From positions 4,402,001 through 4,466,000 of the forward strand of contig NW_027473314.1 of assembly GCF_050947335.1 (NCBI RefSeq): a stretch of DNA of 64,000 nt. Direction: 5' to 3'. The DNA is from Megachile rotundata. Its lineage: Eukaryota > Arthropoda > Insecta > Hymenoptera > Megachilidae. The position numbers and the translations under genes were made by a program. Under the pieces are notes generated by a model. It was not told where the DNA came from and searched no databases. It saw nothing but the letters and a program-made list of their open reading frames with translations. How positions within the stretch are numbered: position 1 is the stretch's first letter; the number at the start of each line of letters is the position of its first letter. Positions 32,701 through 48,156 of this stretch are shown here, one piece after another.

Positions 32701-35654
32701 ACAAATAAAATCATACAACCACAATCATACAATCACAATCATACAATCACAGTCATACAATCACAATCATACAATCGCAATCATACAAATAACATCATAC
32801 AAATAAAATCATACAACCACAATCATACAATCACAATCATACAATCACAGTCATACAATCACAGTCATACAATCACAATCATACAATCGCAATTATACAA
32901 TCGCAATGTCACAATCACTATCATACAGTCACAATCATACAATCACAATCATACAATCACAATCATACAATCACAATCATACAATCACAATGTTTCTATC
33001 ACAATCATACAATCACAATCATACAATCGCAATCATACAATCGCAATGTCACAATCACTATCATACAATCACAATCAAACAATCGCAATCATACAATCAC
33101 AATCATACAATCACAATCATACAATCACAATCATACAATCACAATCATACAATCACAGTCATACAATCACAATCATACAATCACAATCATACAATCACAA
33201 TCATACAAATAACATCATACAAATAAAATCATACAATCACAATCATACAATCACAATCATACAAATAACATCATACAAATCAAATCATACAGCCACAATC
33301 ATACAATCACAATCATACAATCACAGTCATACAATCACAGTCATACAATCACAATCATACAATCACAATCATACAATTAAAATCATACAATCACAATCAT
33401 ACAATCACAATCATACAATCACAATCATACAATCGCAATCATACAATTGCAATGTCACAATCACTATCATACAATCACAATCATACAATCACAATCATAC
33501 AATCAAAATCATACAATCACAATCATACAAACACAATCATACAATCACAGTCATGCAATCACAATCATACAATCGGAATCATACAATCGCAATATCACAA
33601 TCACTATCATACAATAACAATCATACAATCACAGTCATACAATCACAATCATACAATCACAATCATACAATCACAATCATACAATCACAGTCATACAATC
33701 ACAATCACACAATCGCAATCATACAATCGCAATGTCACAATCACTATCGTACAATCACAATCATACAATCACAATCATACAATCACGATCATACAATCAC
33801 GATCATACAATCACGATCATACAATCACGATCATACAATCACAATCATGGAACTATAATTATACAACCACAATCATACGATCACAATCATACATTCGCAA
33901 TCATACAAACACAATCATGAAATCTCAATCATACAATCGCAATGTCACAATCACAATCATACAATCACAATCATACAAACGCAATCATACAATCACAATC
34001 ATATAATCACAATCATACAATCACAATCATTCAACCACAAGCATACAATCACAATCATACAATCACAATCATACAATCACAATCATGCAATCGCAATCAT
34101 ACAATCACAATCATACAATAAAAGTCATACAATCACAATCATACAATGACAATCATACAATCACAATCATACAATCACAATCATACAAACACAATCATAC
34201 AATCACAGTCATGCAATCACAATCATACAATCGCAATCATACAATCGCAATATCACAATCACTATCATACAATAACAATCATACAATCACGATCACACAA
34301 TCACGATCATACAATCACGATCATACAATCACGATCATACAATCACGATCACACAATCACGATCATACAATCGCAATATTACAATCGCAATCATACAATC
34401 ACAATCATACAATTAAAATCATACAATCACAATCATACAATGACAATCATACAATCACAATCATACAATCATAATCATACAATCACCATCATACAACCAC
34501 AATCATACAATCACAATCATACAATCGCAATCATACAATCACAATCATACAATCACAATCATATAATCACAATCATGCAATCACAATCATACAATCACAA
34601 TCATATAATCACAATCATGCAATCACAATCATACAATCGAAATCATACAATCACAATCATACAGTCGCAGTCATGCAATGACAATCATACAATCACAATC
34701 ATACAATTAAAATCATACAATCACAATCATACAATCACAATCATATAATCACAATCATGCAATCACAATCATACAATCACAATCATACAATCAGAATCAT
34801 ACAATAAAAGTCATACAATCACAATCATACAATGACAATCATACAATCAAAATCATACAATCACAATCATACAAACACAATCATACAATCACAGTCATGC
34901 AATCACAATCATACAATCACAATCATACAATCGCAATCATACAATCGCAATCATACAATCGCAATGTCACAATCACTATCGTACAATCACAATCATACAA
35001 TCACAATCATACAATCACGATCATACAATCACGATCATACAATCACGATCATACAATCACGATCATACAATCACAATCATACAATCACAATCATACAATC
35101 GCAATATTACAATCGCAATCATACAATCGCAATGTCACAATCATTATCATACAGTCACAATCATACAATCACAATCATACAATCCCAATCATTCAATCTC
35201 AATCATACAATCACAATCATATAATCACAATCATACAATCACAATCATACAATCACCATCATACAATCACCATCATACAATCACCATCATACAATCACAA
35301 TCACACAATCAAAATCATATAATCACAATCATACAATCTGAATCATGCAATTACAATCATACGATCATAATCATGCAAGAACAATCATACAATCACAATC
35401 ATGGAACTATAATTATACAACCACAATCATACGATCACAATCATACATTCGCAATCATACAAACACAATCATAAAATCTCAATCATACAATCGCAATGTC
35501 ACAATCACAATCATACAATCACAATCATACAAACGCAATCATACAATCACAATCATATAATCACAATCATACAATCACAATCATTCAACCACAAGCATAC
35601 AATCACAATCATACAATCACAATCATACAATCACAATCATACAATCTCAATCAT
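29719..35654 (+). repeat. HOR-C copy 2 (5,936 bp, 424 units)
   Basis: This is the second tandem copy, with ggaact at 30377, 31931, 32407, 33849 and 35403 and the gtttctatc tag at 32992. A partial third copy continues in phase to about 36312 and then breaks. Differences from copy 1 are scattered single substitutions, such as acagccacaatcat near 33289 in place of acaaccacaatcat. Confidence 0.88.
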
Positions 35655-37334
35655 GCAATCACAATCATACAATCGCAATCATACAATCGCAATATCACAA
35701 TCACTATCATACAATAACAATCATACAATCACGATCATACAATCACGATCATACAATCACGATCATACAATCACGATCATACAATCACGATCACACAATC
35801 ACGACCATACAATCGCAATATTACAATCGCAATCATACAATCACAATCATACAATTAAAATCATACAATTAAAATCATACAATCACAATCATACAATCAC
35901 AATCATACAATCACAATCATACAATAAAAGTCATACAATCACAATCATACAATGACAATCATACAATCAAAATCATACAATCACAATCATACAAACACAA
36001 TCATACAATCACAGTCATGCAATCACAATCATACAATCGCAATCATACAATCGCAATATCACAATAACTATCATACAATAACAATCATACAATCACAGTC
36101 ATACAATCACAATCATACAATCACAATCATACAATCACAATCATACAATCACAGTCATACAATCACAATCACAAAATCGCAATCATACAATCGCAATGTC
36201 ACAATCACTATCGTACAATCACAATCATACAATCACAATCATACAATCACGATCATACAATCACGATCATACAATCACGATCATACAATCACGATCATAC
36301 AATCACAATCATACAAATAACATCATACAAATAAAATCATACAACCACAATCATACAATCACAATCATACAATCACAGTCATACAATCACAGTCATACAA
36401 TCACAATCATACAATCGCAATTATACAATCGCAATGTCACAATCACTATCATACAGTCACAATCATACAATCACAATCATACAATCACGATCATACAATC
36501 ACGATCATACAATCACGATCATACAATCACGATCATACAATCACAATCATGGAACTATAATTATACAACCACAATCATACGATCACAATCATACATTCGC
36601 AATCATACAAACACAATCATGAAATCTCAATCATACAATCGCAATGTCACAATCACAATCATACAATCACAATCATACAAACGCAATCATACAATCACAA
36701 TCATATAATCACAATCATACAATCACAATCATTCAACCACAAGCATACAATCACAATCATACAATCACAATCATACAATCACAATCATGCAATCGCAATC
36801 ATACAATCACAATCATACAATAAAAGTCATACAATCACAATCATACAATGACAATCATACAATCACAATCATACAATCACAATCATACAAACACAATCAT
36901 ACAATCACAGTCATGCAATCACAATCATACAATCGCAATCATACAATCGCAATATCACAATCACTATCATACAATAACAATCATACAATCACGATCACAC
37001 AATCACGATCATACAATCACGATCATACAATCACGATCATACAATCACGATCACACAATCACGATCATACAATCGCAATATTACAATCGCAATCATACAA
37101 TCACAATCATACAATTAAAATCATACAATCACAATCATACAATGACAATCATACAATCACAATCATACAATCATAATCATACAATCACCATCATACAACC
37201 ACAATCATACAATCACAATCATACAATCGCAATCATACAATCACAATCATATAATCACAATCATACAATCTGAATCATGCAATTACAATCATACGATCAT
37301 AATCATGCAAGAACAATCATACAATCACAATCAT
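35655..37334 (+). repeat. Partial HOR-C copy 3 and chimeric patchwork
   Basis: Bases 35655-36312 match HOR-C at offset 5,936. At 36313 the partner switches to 32785 (offset 3,528). Near 36,465 it switches again to offset 2,702, equal to a loss of 826 bp (59 units). At 37251-37334 a six-unit piece carrying gcaagaac (partner 35319-35402, offset 1,932) sits where HOR-C has different units, and at 37335 the offset becomes 2,548. Every switch keeps the 14-bp phase. The ggaact unit here is at 36551. Confidence 0.78.
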
Positions 37335-40316
37335 ACAATCAGAATCATACAATAAAAGTCATACAATCACAATCATACAATGACAATCATACAATCAAAA
37401 TCATACAATCACAATCATACAAACACAATCATACAATCACAGTCATGCAATCACAATCATACAATCACAATCATACAATCGCAATCATACAATCGCAATC
37501 ATACAATCGCAATGTCACAATCACTATCGTACAATCACAATCATACAATCACAATCATACAATCACGATCATACAATCACGATCATACAATCACGATCAT
37601 ACAATCACGATCATACAATCACAATCATACAATCACAATCATACAATCGCAATATTACAATCGCAATCATACAATCGCAATGTCACAATCATTATCATAC
37701 AGTCACAATCATACAATCACAATCATACAATCCCAATCATTCAATCTCAATCATACAATCACAATCATATAATCACAATCATACAATCACAATCATACAA
37801 TCACCATCATACAATCACCATCATACAATCACCATCATACAATCACAATCACACAATCAAAATCATATAATCACAATCATACAATCTGAATCATGCAATT
37901 ACAATCATACGATCATAATCATGCAAGAACAATCATACAATCACAATCATGGAACTATAATTATACAACCACAATCATACGATCACAATCATACATTCGC
38001 AATCATACAAACACAATCATAAAATCTCAATCATACAATCGCAATGTCACAATCACAATCATACAATCACAATCATACAAACGCAATCATACAATCACAA
38101 TCATATAATCACAATCATACAATCACAATCATTCAACCACAAGCATACAATCACAATCATACAATCACAATCATACAATCACAATCATACAATCTCAATC
38201 ATGCAATCACAATCATACAATCGCAATCATACAATCGCAATATCACAATCACTATCATACAATAACAATCATACAATCACGATCATACAATCACGATCAT
38301 ACAATCACGATCATACAATCACGATCATACAATCACGATCACACAATCACGACCATACAATCGCAATATTACAATCGCAATCATACAATCACAATCATAC
38401 AATTAAAATCATACAATTAAAATCATACAATCACAATCATACAATCACAATCATACAATCACAATCATACAATAAAAGTCATACAATCACAATCATACAA
38501 TGACAATCATACAATCAAAATCATACAATCACAATCATACAAACACAATCATACAATCACAGTCATGCAATCACAATCATACAATCGCAATCATACAATC
38601 GCAATATCACAATAACTATCATACAATAACAATCATACAATCACAGTCATACAATCACAATCATACAATCACAATCATACAATCACAATCATACAATCAC
38701 AGTCATACAATCACAATCACAAAATCGCAATCATACAATCGCAATGTCACAATCACTATCGTACAATCACAATCATACAATCACAATCATACAATCACGA
38801 TCATACAATCACGATCATACAATCACGATCATACAATCACGATCATACAATCACAATCACGGAACTATAATTATACAACCACAATCATACGATCACAATC
38901 ATACATTCGCAATCATACAAACACAATCATAAAATCTCAATCATACAATCGCAATGTCACAATCACAATCATACAATCACAATCATACAAACGCAATCAT
39001 ACAATCACAATCATATAATCACAATCATACAATCACAATCATTCAACCACAAGCATACAATCACAATCATACAATCACAATCATACAATCACAATCATGC
39101 AATCACAATCATACAATCACAATCATACAATAAAAGTCATACAATCACAATCATACAATGACAATCATACAATCACAATCATACAATCACAATCATACAA
39201 ACACAATCATACAATCACAGTCATGCAATCACAATCATACAATCGCAATCATACAATCGCAATATCACAATCACTATCATACAATAACAATCATACAATC
39301 ACGGTCACACAATCACGATCATACAATCACGATCATACAATCACGATCATACAATCACGATCACACAATCACGATCATACAATCGCAATATTACAATCGC
39401 AATCATACAATCACAATCATACAATTAAAATCATACAACCACAATCATACAATGACAATCATACAATCACAATCATACAATCATAATCAAACAATCACCA
39501 TCATACAACCACAATCATACAATCACAATCATACAATCGCAATCATACAATCACAATCATACAATCACAATCATATAATCACAATCATGCAATCACAATC
39601 ATACAATCACAATCATATAATCACAATTATGCAATCACAATCATACAATCGAAATCATACAATCACAATCATACAGTCGCAATCATGCAATGACAATCAT
39701 ACAATCACAATCATACAATTAAAATCATACAATCACAATCATACAATCACAATCATATAATCACAATCATGCAATCACAATCATACAATCACAATCATAC
39801 AATCACAATCATACAATAAAAGTCATACAATCACAATCATACAATGACAATCATACAATCAAAATCATACAATCACAATCATACAAACACAATCATACAA
39901 TCACAGTCATGCAATCACAATCATACAATCACAATCATACAATCGCAATCATACAATCGCAATCATACAATCGCAATGTCACAATCACTATCGTACAATC
40001 ACAATCATACCATCACAATCATACAATCACGATCATACAATCACGATCATACAATCACGATCATACAATCACGATCATACAATCACAATCATACAATCAC
40101 AATCATACAATCGCAATATTACAATCGCAATCATACAATCGCAATGTCACAATCATTATCATACAGTCACAATCATACAATCACAATCACACAATCCCAA
40201 TCATTCAATCTCAATCATACAATCACAATCATATAATCACAATCATACAATCACAATCATACAATCACCATCATACAATCACCATCATACAATCACCATC
40301 ATACAATCACAATCAC
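37335..40316 (+). repeat. HOR-C resumed
   Basis: From 37335 the array again follows HOR-C: first at offset 2,548 from 34787, then at offset 8,484 from 30016. The ggaact units at 37951, 38861 and 40415 show the HOR-C spacings of 65 and 111 units (40415 lies just past the end of this segment). It ends where HOR-D begins. Confidence 0.83.
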
Positions 40317-43300
40317 ACAATCAAAATCATATAATCACAATCATACAATCTGAATCATGCAATTACAATCATACGATCATAATCATGCAAGAACAATCAT
40401 ACAATCACAATCATGGAACTATAATTATACAACCACAATCATACGATCACAATCATACATTCGCAATCATACAAACACAATCATAAAATCTCAATCATAC
40501 AATCGCAATGTCACAATCACAATCATACAATCACAATCATGCAAACGCAATCATACAATCACAATCATATAATCACAATCATACAATCACAATCATTCAA
40601 CCACAAGCATACAATCACAATCATACAATCACAATCATACAATCACAATCATACAATCTCAATCATGCAATCACAATCATACAATCAAAATCATACAACC
40701 ACAATCATACAATCACAATCATACAATCACAATCATACAATCACAGTCATACAATCACAATCATACAATCACAATCATACAATCACAATCATACAATTAA
40801 AATCATACAATCACAATCATACAATGACAATCATACAATCACAACCATACAATCACAATCATACAATCACAATCATACAATCACAATCATATAATCACAA
40901 TCATGCAATCACAGTCATACAATCACTATCATTCAATAACAATCATACAATCACGATCATACAATCACGATCATACAATCACGATCATACAATCACGATC
41001 ATACAATCACGATCACACAATCACGATCATACAATCGCAATATTACAATCGCAATCATACAATCACAATCATACAATGACAATCATACAATCACAATCAT
41101 ACAATCACAATCATACAATCACAATCATACAATCAGAATCATACAATCACAATCATACAATCACAATCATATAATCACAATCATGCAATCACAATCATAC
41201 AATCGAAATCATACAATCACAATCATACAGTCGCAATCATGCAATGACAATCATACAATCACTATCATACAATTAAAATCATACAATCACAATCATACAA
41301 TCACAATCATACAATCACAATCATGCAATCACAATCATACAATCACTATCATACAATCACAATCATACAATAAAAGTCATACAATCACAATCATACAATG
41401 ACAATCATACAATCAAAATCATACAATCACAATCATACAAACACAATCATACAATCACAGTCATGCAATCACAATCATACAGTCGCAATCATACAATCGC
41501 AATATCACAATCACTATCATACAATAACAATCATACAATCACAGTCATACAATCACAATCATACAATCACAATCATACAATCACAATCATACAATCACAG
41601 TCATACAATCACAATCACACAATCGCAATCATACAATCGCAATGTCACAATCACTATCGTACAATCACAATCATACAATCACAATCATACAATCACGATC
41701 ATACAATCACAGTCATACAATCACAATCATACAATCACAATCATACAATCACAATCATACAATCACAATCATACAATCACAGTCATACAATCACAATCAC
41801 ACAATCGCAATCATACAATCGCAATGTCACAATCACTATCGTACAATCACAATCATACAATCACAATCATACAATCACGATCATACAATCACGATCATAC
41901 AATCACAATCATACAATCCCAATCATTCAATCTCAATCATACAATCACAATCATATAATCACAATCATACAATCACAATCATACAATCACCACCATACAA
42001 TCACCATCATACAATCACCATCATACAATCACAATCACACAACCAAAATCATATAATCACAATCATACAATCACAATCATGGAACTATAATTATACAACC
42101 ACAATCATACGATCACAATCATACATTCGCAATCATACAAACACAATCATAAAATCTCAATCATACAATCGCAATGTCACAATCACAATCATACAATCAC
42201 AATCATACAAACGCAATCATACAATCACAATCATATAATCACAATCATACAATCACAATCATTCAACCACAAGCATACAATCACAATCATACAATCACAA
42301 TCATACAATCACAATCATGCAATCACAATCATACAATCACAATCATACTATAAAAGTCATACAATCACAATCATACAATGACAATCATACAATCACAATC
42401 ATACAATCACAATCATACAAACACAATCATACAATCACAGTCATGCAATCACAATCATACAATCGCAATCATACAATCGCAATATCACAATCACTATCAT
42501 ACAATAACAATCATACAATCACGATCATACAATCACGATCATACAATCACGATCATACAATCACGATCATACAATCACGATCACACAATCACGACCATAC
42601 AATCGCAATATTACAATCGCAATCATACAATCACAATCATACAATTAAAATCATACAATCACAATCATACAATGACAATCATACAATCACAATCATACAA
42701 TCATAATCATACAATCACCATCATACAATCACAATCATACAATCACAATCATATAATCACAGTCATACAATCGCAATATTACAATCGCAATCATACAATC
42801 ACAAACATCCAATTAAAATCATACAATCACAATCATACAATGACAATCATACAATCACAATCATACAATCACAATCATACAATCACCATCATACAATCAC
42901 AATCATACAATCACAATCATATAATCACAGTCATACAATCGCAATATTACAATCGCAATCATACAATCACAAACATCCAATTAAAATCATACAATCACAA
43001 TCATACAATGACAATCATACAATCACAATCATACAATCACAATCATACAATCACAATCATACAATCAGAATCATACAATCACAATCATACAATCACAATC
43101 ATATAATCACAATCATGCAATCACAATCATACAATCGAAATCATACAATCACAATCATACAGTCGCAATCATGCAATGACAATCATACAATCACAATCAT
43201 ACAATTAAAATCATACAATCACAATCATACAATCACAATCATATAATCACAATCATGCAATCACAATCATACAATCACAATCATACAATCACAATCATAC

Positions 43301-44236
43301 AATAAAAGTCATACAATCACAATCATACAATGACAATCATACAATCAAAATCATACAATCACAATCATACAAACACAATCATACAATCACAGTCATGCAA
43401 TCACAATCATACAATCACAATCATACAATCGCAATCATACAATCGCAATCATACAATCGCAATGTCACAATCACTATCGTACAATCACAATCATACAATC
43501 ACAATCATACAATCACGATCATACAATCACGATCATACAATCACGATCATACAATCACAATCATACAATCACAATCATACAATCGCAATATTACAATCGC
43601 AATCATACAATCGCAATGTCACAATCATTATCATACAATCCCAATCATTCAATCTCAATCATACAATCACAATCATATAATCACAATCATACAATCACAA
43701 TCATACAATCACCATCATACAATCACCATCATACAATCACCATCATACAATCACAATCACACAATCAAAATCATATAATCACAATCATACAATCTGAATC
43801 ATGCAATTACAATCATACGATCATAATCATGCAAGAACAATCATACAATCACAATCATGGAACTATAATTATACAACCACAATCATACGATCACAATCAT
43901 ACATTCGCAATCATACAAACACAATCATAAAATCTCAATCATACAATCGCAATGTCACAATCACAATCATACAATCACAATCATACAAACGCAATCATAC
44001 AATCACAATCATATAATCACAATCATACAATCACAATCATTCAACCACAAGCATACAATCACAATCATACAATCACAATCATACAATCACGATCATACAA
44101 TCACGATCATACAATCACGATCATACAATCACGATCATACAATCACGATCATACAATCACGATCATACAATCACAATCATACAATCACAATCATACAAAT
44201 AACATCATACAAATAAAATCATACAACCACAATCAC
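40317..44236 (+). repeat. HOR-D copy 1 (3,920 bp, 280 units)
   Basis: The ggaact starts 40415, 42081, 43859 and 44335 recur at 44335, 46001, 47779 and 48255, so the spacing pattern is 119, 127 and 34 units. A local 12/13-unit duplication lies at 41535-41884. Copy 1 has gcaaacgcaatcat near 40540 where the other copies have acaaacgcaatcat. The only gene-like features are open frames of the stop-free unit. Confidence 0.87.
41535..41884 (+). repeat. Local duplication of a 12/13-unit block inside HOR-D
   Basis: A block from acaatcacagtcat through acaatcgcaatgtc and acaatcactatcgt to one cgatcat unit occurs at 41535-41702 (12 units). It is repeated at 41703-41884 (13 units), the second having four consensus units where the first has three. 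The same doublet is present in HOR-D copy 2 (aatgtc at 45561 and 45743) and copy 3 (57909 and 58091), so it arose before HOR-D amplified. Confidence 0.85.
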
Positions 44237-47200
44237 ACAATCAAAATCATATAATCACAATCATACAATCTGAATCATGCAATTACAATCATACGATCAT
44301 AATCATGCAAGAACAATCATACAATCACAATCATGGAACTATAATTATACAACCACAATCATACGATCACAATCATACATTCGCAATCATACAAACACAA
44401 TCATAAAATCTCAATCATACAATCGCAATGTCACAATCACAATCATACAATCACAATCATACAAACGCAATCATACAATCACAATCATATAATCACAATC
44501 ATACAATCACAATCATTCAACCACAAGCATACAATCACAATCATACAATCACAATCATACAATCACAATCATACAATCTCAATCATGCAATCACAATCAT
44601 ACAATCAAAATCATACAACCACAATCATACAATCACAATCATACAATCACAATCATACAATCACAGTCATACAATCACAATCATACAATCACAATCATAC
44701 AATCACAATCATACAATTAAAATCATACAATCACAATCATACAATGACAATCATACAATCACAACCATACAATCACAATCATACAATCACAATCATACAA
44801 TCACAATCATATAATCACAATCATGCAATCACAGTCATACAATCACTATCATTCAATAACAATCATACAATCACGATCATACAATCACGATCATACAATC
44901 ACGATCATACAATCACGATCATACAATCACGATCACACAATCACGATCATACAATCGCAATATTACAATCGCAATCATACAATCACAATCATACAATGAC
45001 AATCATACAATCACAATCATACAATCACAATCATACAATCACAATCATACAATCAGAATCATACAATCACAATCATACAATCACAATCATATAATCACAA
45101 TCATGCAATCACAATCATACAATCGAAATCATACAATCACAATCATACAGTCGCAATCATGCAATGACAATCATACAATCACTATCATACAATTAAAATC
45201 ATACAATCACAATCATACAATCACAATCATACAATCACAATCATGCAATCACAATCATACAATCACTATCATACAATCACAATCATACAATAAAAGTCAT
45301 ACAATCACAATCATACAATGACAATCATACAATCAAAATCATACAATCACAATCATACAAACACAATCATACAATCACAGTCATGCAATCACAATCATAC
45401 AGTCGCAATCATACAATCGCAATATCACAATCACTATCATACAATAACAATCATACAATCACAGTCATACAATCACAATCATACAATCACAATCATACAA
45501 TCACAATCATACAATCACAGTCATACAATCACAATCACACAATCGCAATCATACAATCGCAATGTCACAATCACTATCGTACAATCACAATCATACAATC
45601 ACAATCATACAATCACGATCATACAATCACAGTCATACAATCACAATCATACAATCACAATCATACAATCACAATCATACAATCACAATCATACAATCAC
45701 AGTCATACAATCACAATCACACAATCGCAATCATACAATCGCAATGTCACAATCACTATCGTACAATCACAATCATACAATCACAATCATACAATCACGA
45801 TCATACAATCACGATCATACAATCACAATCATACAATCCCAATCATTCAATCTCAATCATACAATCACAATCATATAATCACAATCATACAATCACAATC
45901 ATACAATCACCACCATACAATCACCATCATACAATCACCATCATACAATCACAATCACACAACCAAAATCATATAATCACAATCATACAATCACAATCAT
46001 GGAACTATAATTATACAACCACAATCATACGATCACAATCATACATTCGCAATCATACAAACACAATCATAAAATCTCAATCATACAATCGCAATGTCAC
46101 AATCACAATCATACAATCACAATCATACAAACGCAATCATACAATCACAATCATATAATCACAATCATACAATCACAATCATTCAACCACAAGCATACAA
46201 TCACAATCATACAATCACAATCATACAATCACAATCATGCAATCACAATCATACAATCACAATCATACTATAAAAGTCATACAATCACAATCATACAATG
46301 ACAATCATACAATCACAATCATACAATCACAATCATACAAACACAATCATACAATCACAGTCATGCAATCACAATCATACAATCGCAATCATACAATCGC
46401 AATATCACAATCACTATCATACAATAACAATCATACAATCACGATCATACAATCACGATCATACAATCACGATCATACAATCACGATCATACAATCACGA
46501 TCACACAATCACGACCATACAATCGCAATATTACAATCGCAATCATACAATCACAATCATACAATTAAAATCATACAATCACAATCATACAATGACAATC
46601 ATACAATCACAATCATACAATCATAATCATACAATCACCATCATACAATCACAATCATACAATCACAATCATATAATCACAGTCATACAATCGCAATATT
46701 ACAATCGCAATCATACAATCACAAACATCCAATTAAAATCATACAATCACAATCATACAATGACAATCATACAATCACAATCATACAATCACAATCATAC
46801 AATCACCATCATACAATCACAATCATACAATCACAATCATATAATCACAGTCATACAATCGCAATATTACAATCGCAATCATACAATCACAAACATCCAA
46901 TTAAAATCATACAATCACAATCATACAATGACAATCATACAATCACAATCATACAATCACAATCATACAATCACAATCATACAATCAGAATCATACAATC
47001 ACAATCATACAATCACAATCATATAATCACAATCATGCAATCACAATCATACAATCGAAATCATACAATCACAATCATACAGTCGCAATCATGCAATGAC
47101 AATCATACAATCACAATCATACAATTAAAATCATACAATCACAATCATACAATCACAATCATATAATCACAATCATGCAATCACAATCATACAATCACAA

Positions 47201-48156
47201 TCATACAATCACAATCATACAATAAAAGTCATACAATCACAATCATACAATGACAATCATACAATCAAAATCATACAATCACAATCATACAAACACAATC
47301 ATATAATCACAGTCATGCAATCACAATCATACAATCACAATCATACAATCGCAATCATACAATCGCAATCATACAATCGCAATGTCACAATCACTATCGT
47401 ACAATCACAATCATACAATCACAATCATACAATCACGATCATACAATCACGATCATACAATCACGATCATACAATCACAATCATACAATCACAATCATAC
47501 AATCGCAATATTACAATCGCAATCATACAATCGCAATGTCACAATCATTATCATACAATCCCAATCATTCAATCTCAATCATACAATCACAATCATATAA
47601 TCACAATCATACAATCACAATCATACAATCACCATCATACAATCACCATCATACAATCACCATCATACAATCACAATCACACAATCAAAATCATATAATC
47701 ACAATCATACAATCTGAATCATGCAATTACAATCATACGATCATAATCATGCAAGAACAATCATACAATCACAATCATGGAACTATAATTATACAACCAC
47801 AATCATACGATCACAATCATACATTCGCAATCATACAAACACAATCATAAAATCTCAATCATACAATCGCAATGTCACAATCACAATCATACAATCACAA
47901 TCATACAAACGCAATCATACAATCACAATCATATAATCACAATCATACAATCACAATCATTCAACCACAAGCATACAATCACAATCATACAATCACAATC
48001 ATACAATCACGATCATACAATCACGATCATACAATCACGATCATACAATCACGATCATACAATCACGATCATACAATCACGATCATACAATCACAATCAT
48101 ACAATCACAATCATACAAATAACATCATACAAATAAAATCATACAACCACAATCAC
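44237..48156 (+). repeat. HOR-D copy 2 (3,920 bp, 280 units)
   Basis: This is a tandem copy of 40317-44236, with ggaact at 44335, 46001 and 47779. One visible difference is ataatcacagtcat near 47303 where copy 1 has acaatcacagtcat. The following copy breaks off near 48478, where the next segment has a cgatcat run in place of the acaatctcaatcat unit. Confidence 0.87.
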
